Assembly: GCA_029881615.1 (NCBI GenBank)
Contig: JAOUMF010000123.1
Coordinates: 1 to 6,732 of the forward strand
Reading direction: 5' to 3'
Source: Alphaproteobacteria bacterium
Lineage (GTDB): Bacteria > Pseudomonadota > Alphaproteobacteria > UBA8366 > JADFVY01
DNA length: 6,732 bases
Numbering within the stretch: position 1 is the stretch's first letter; each line of letters begins with the position of its first letter. Positions 6,596 to 6,732 of the stretch are shown one piece after another. Below the pieces are notes generated by a model that was given only the letters and a program-made list of their open reading frames with translations, was not told the origin of the DNA and did no database searches. The position numbers and the translations under genes were made by a program.

Positions 6596-6732
6596 CTAAA
6601 TCAGTTCCTCGGTCTTGTCGTCTGTTTCGCCGTGCCGTCGCAGCGCCGGCTCCTTCAGGCCTTCGTACAGCATCGCGATGCGCTGGTTGATGCGGGCGTT
6701 CTGCTGTTCGAACAGGCTGTTGCCTTGCAAGT
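6596..6732 (-). CDS. C-terminal end of an unrecognised protein (5' part outside window)
   Basis: The minus-strand frame entering from the right edge encodes 44 residues before a TAG at 6596-6598. It begins GNSLFEQQNARINQRIAMLY and ends with a charged tail rich in Glu, Asp, Lys and Arg. The FEQQNARINQRIAMLYEGLKE part has heptad-like spacing of hydrophobic residues and could be a coiled coil or terminal helix. The stop is 7 bases before the GTG of the cysteine-rich gene, which suggests one transcript. High GC at third codon positions supports coding. Too little is present to assign a family. Confidence 0.65.
   Translation of the reverse strand, partial: LQGNSLFEQQNARINQRIAMLYEGLKEPALRRHGETDDKTEELI

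Overview
The window is about 6.7 kb of GC-rich bacterial chromosome, most likely from an alphaproteobacterium. This rests on base composition, GTG and TTG start codons, the gene families present, and a repeat whose core I recall as common in alphaproteobacterial intergenic regions. I cannot name a genus. There are eight protein-coding genes, six complete and two cut by the window edges. I found no RNA gene, CRISPR array, transposase or phage gene. No gene-free stretch exceeds about 180 bases.

Left part (1-1917): the 3' end of a class V PLP-dependent aminotransferase / cysteine-desulfurase-like gene (+) converges on a nu-class (YfcG-like) glutathione S-transferase gene (-), with 29 bases between the stops. 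The GST gene has a good ribosome-binding site and, further upstream, a 15-base dyad that could be an operator.

Middle part (2062-3901, all +): two adjacent YbjQ/UPF0145 genes. The first is soluble; the second has an added N-terminal membrane helix. A REP-like double hairpin (2900-2978) follows, then a membrane-anchored M48 zinc metallopeptidase that starts with TTG. The order suggests a small envelope or stress-related cluster, but no function is shown by the sequence. Predicted topology puts the membrane-tethered YbjQ domain in the cytoplasm and the peptidase domain on the periplasmic side.

Right part (3931-6732, all -): a DAO-family FAD-dependent oxidoreductase of unknown substrate. Upstream of it in the direction of transcription lies a 379-residue cysteine-rich protein of a family I do not recognise, preceded after 7 bases by the last 44 codons of another unrecognised gene. 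The 379-residue gene is visibly less GC-rich than the oxidoreductase gene, so an accessory or transferred segment may begin there and run off the right edge.

Most of the window is ordinary metabolic and housekeeping accessory content. The items most worth a second look are the unknown cysteine-rich protein, with paired CGxSxxC motifs and a CxxC, the REP-like repeat, and the soluble/membrane YbjQ pair beside the M48 peptidase. I see no clear evidence of a new defence or mobile system.
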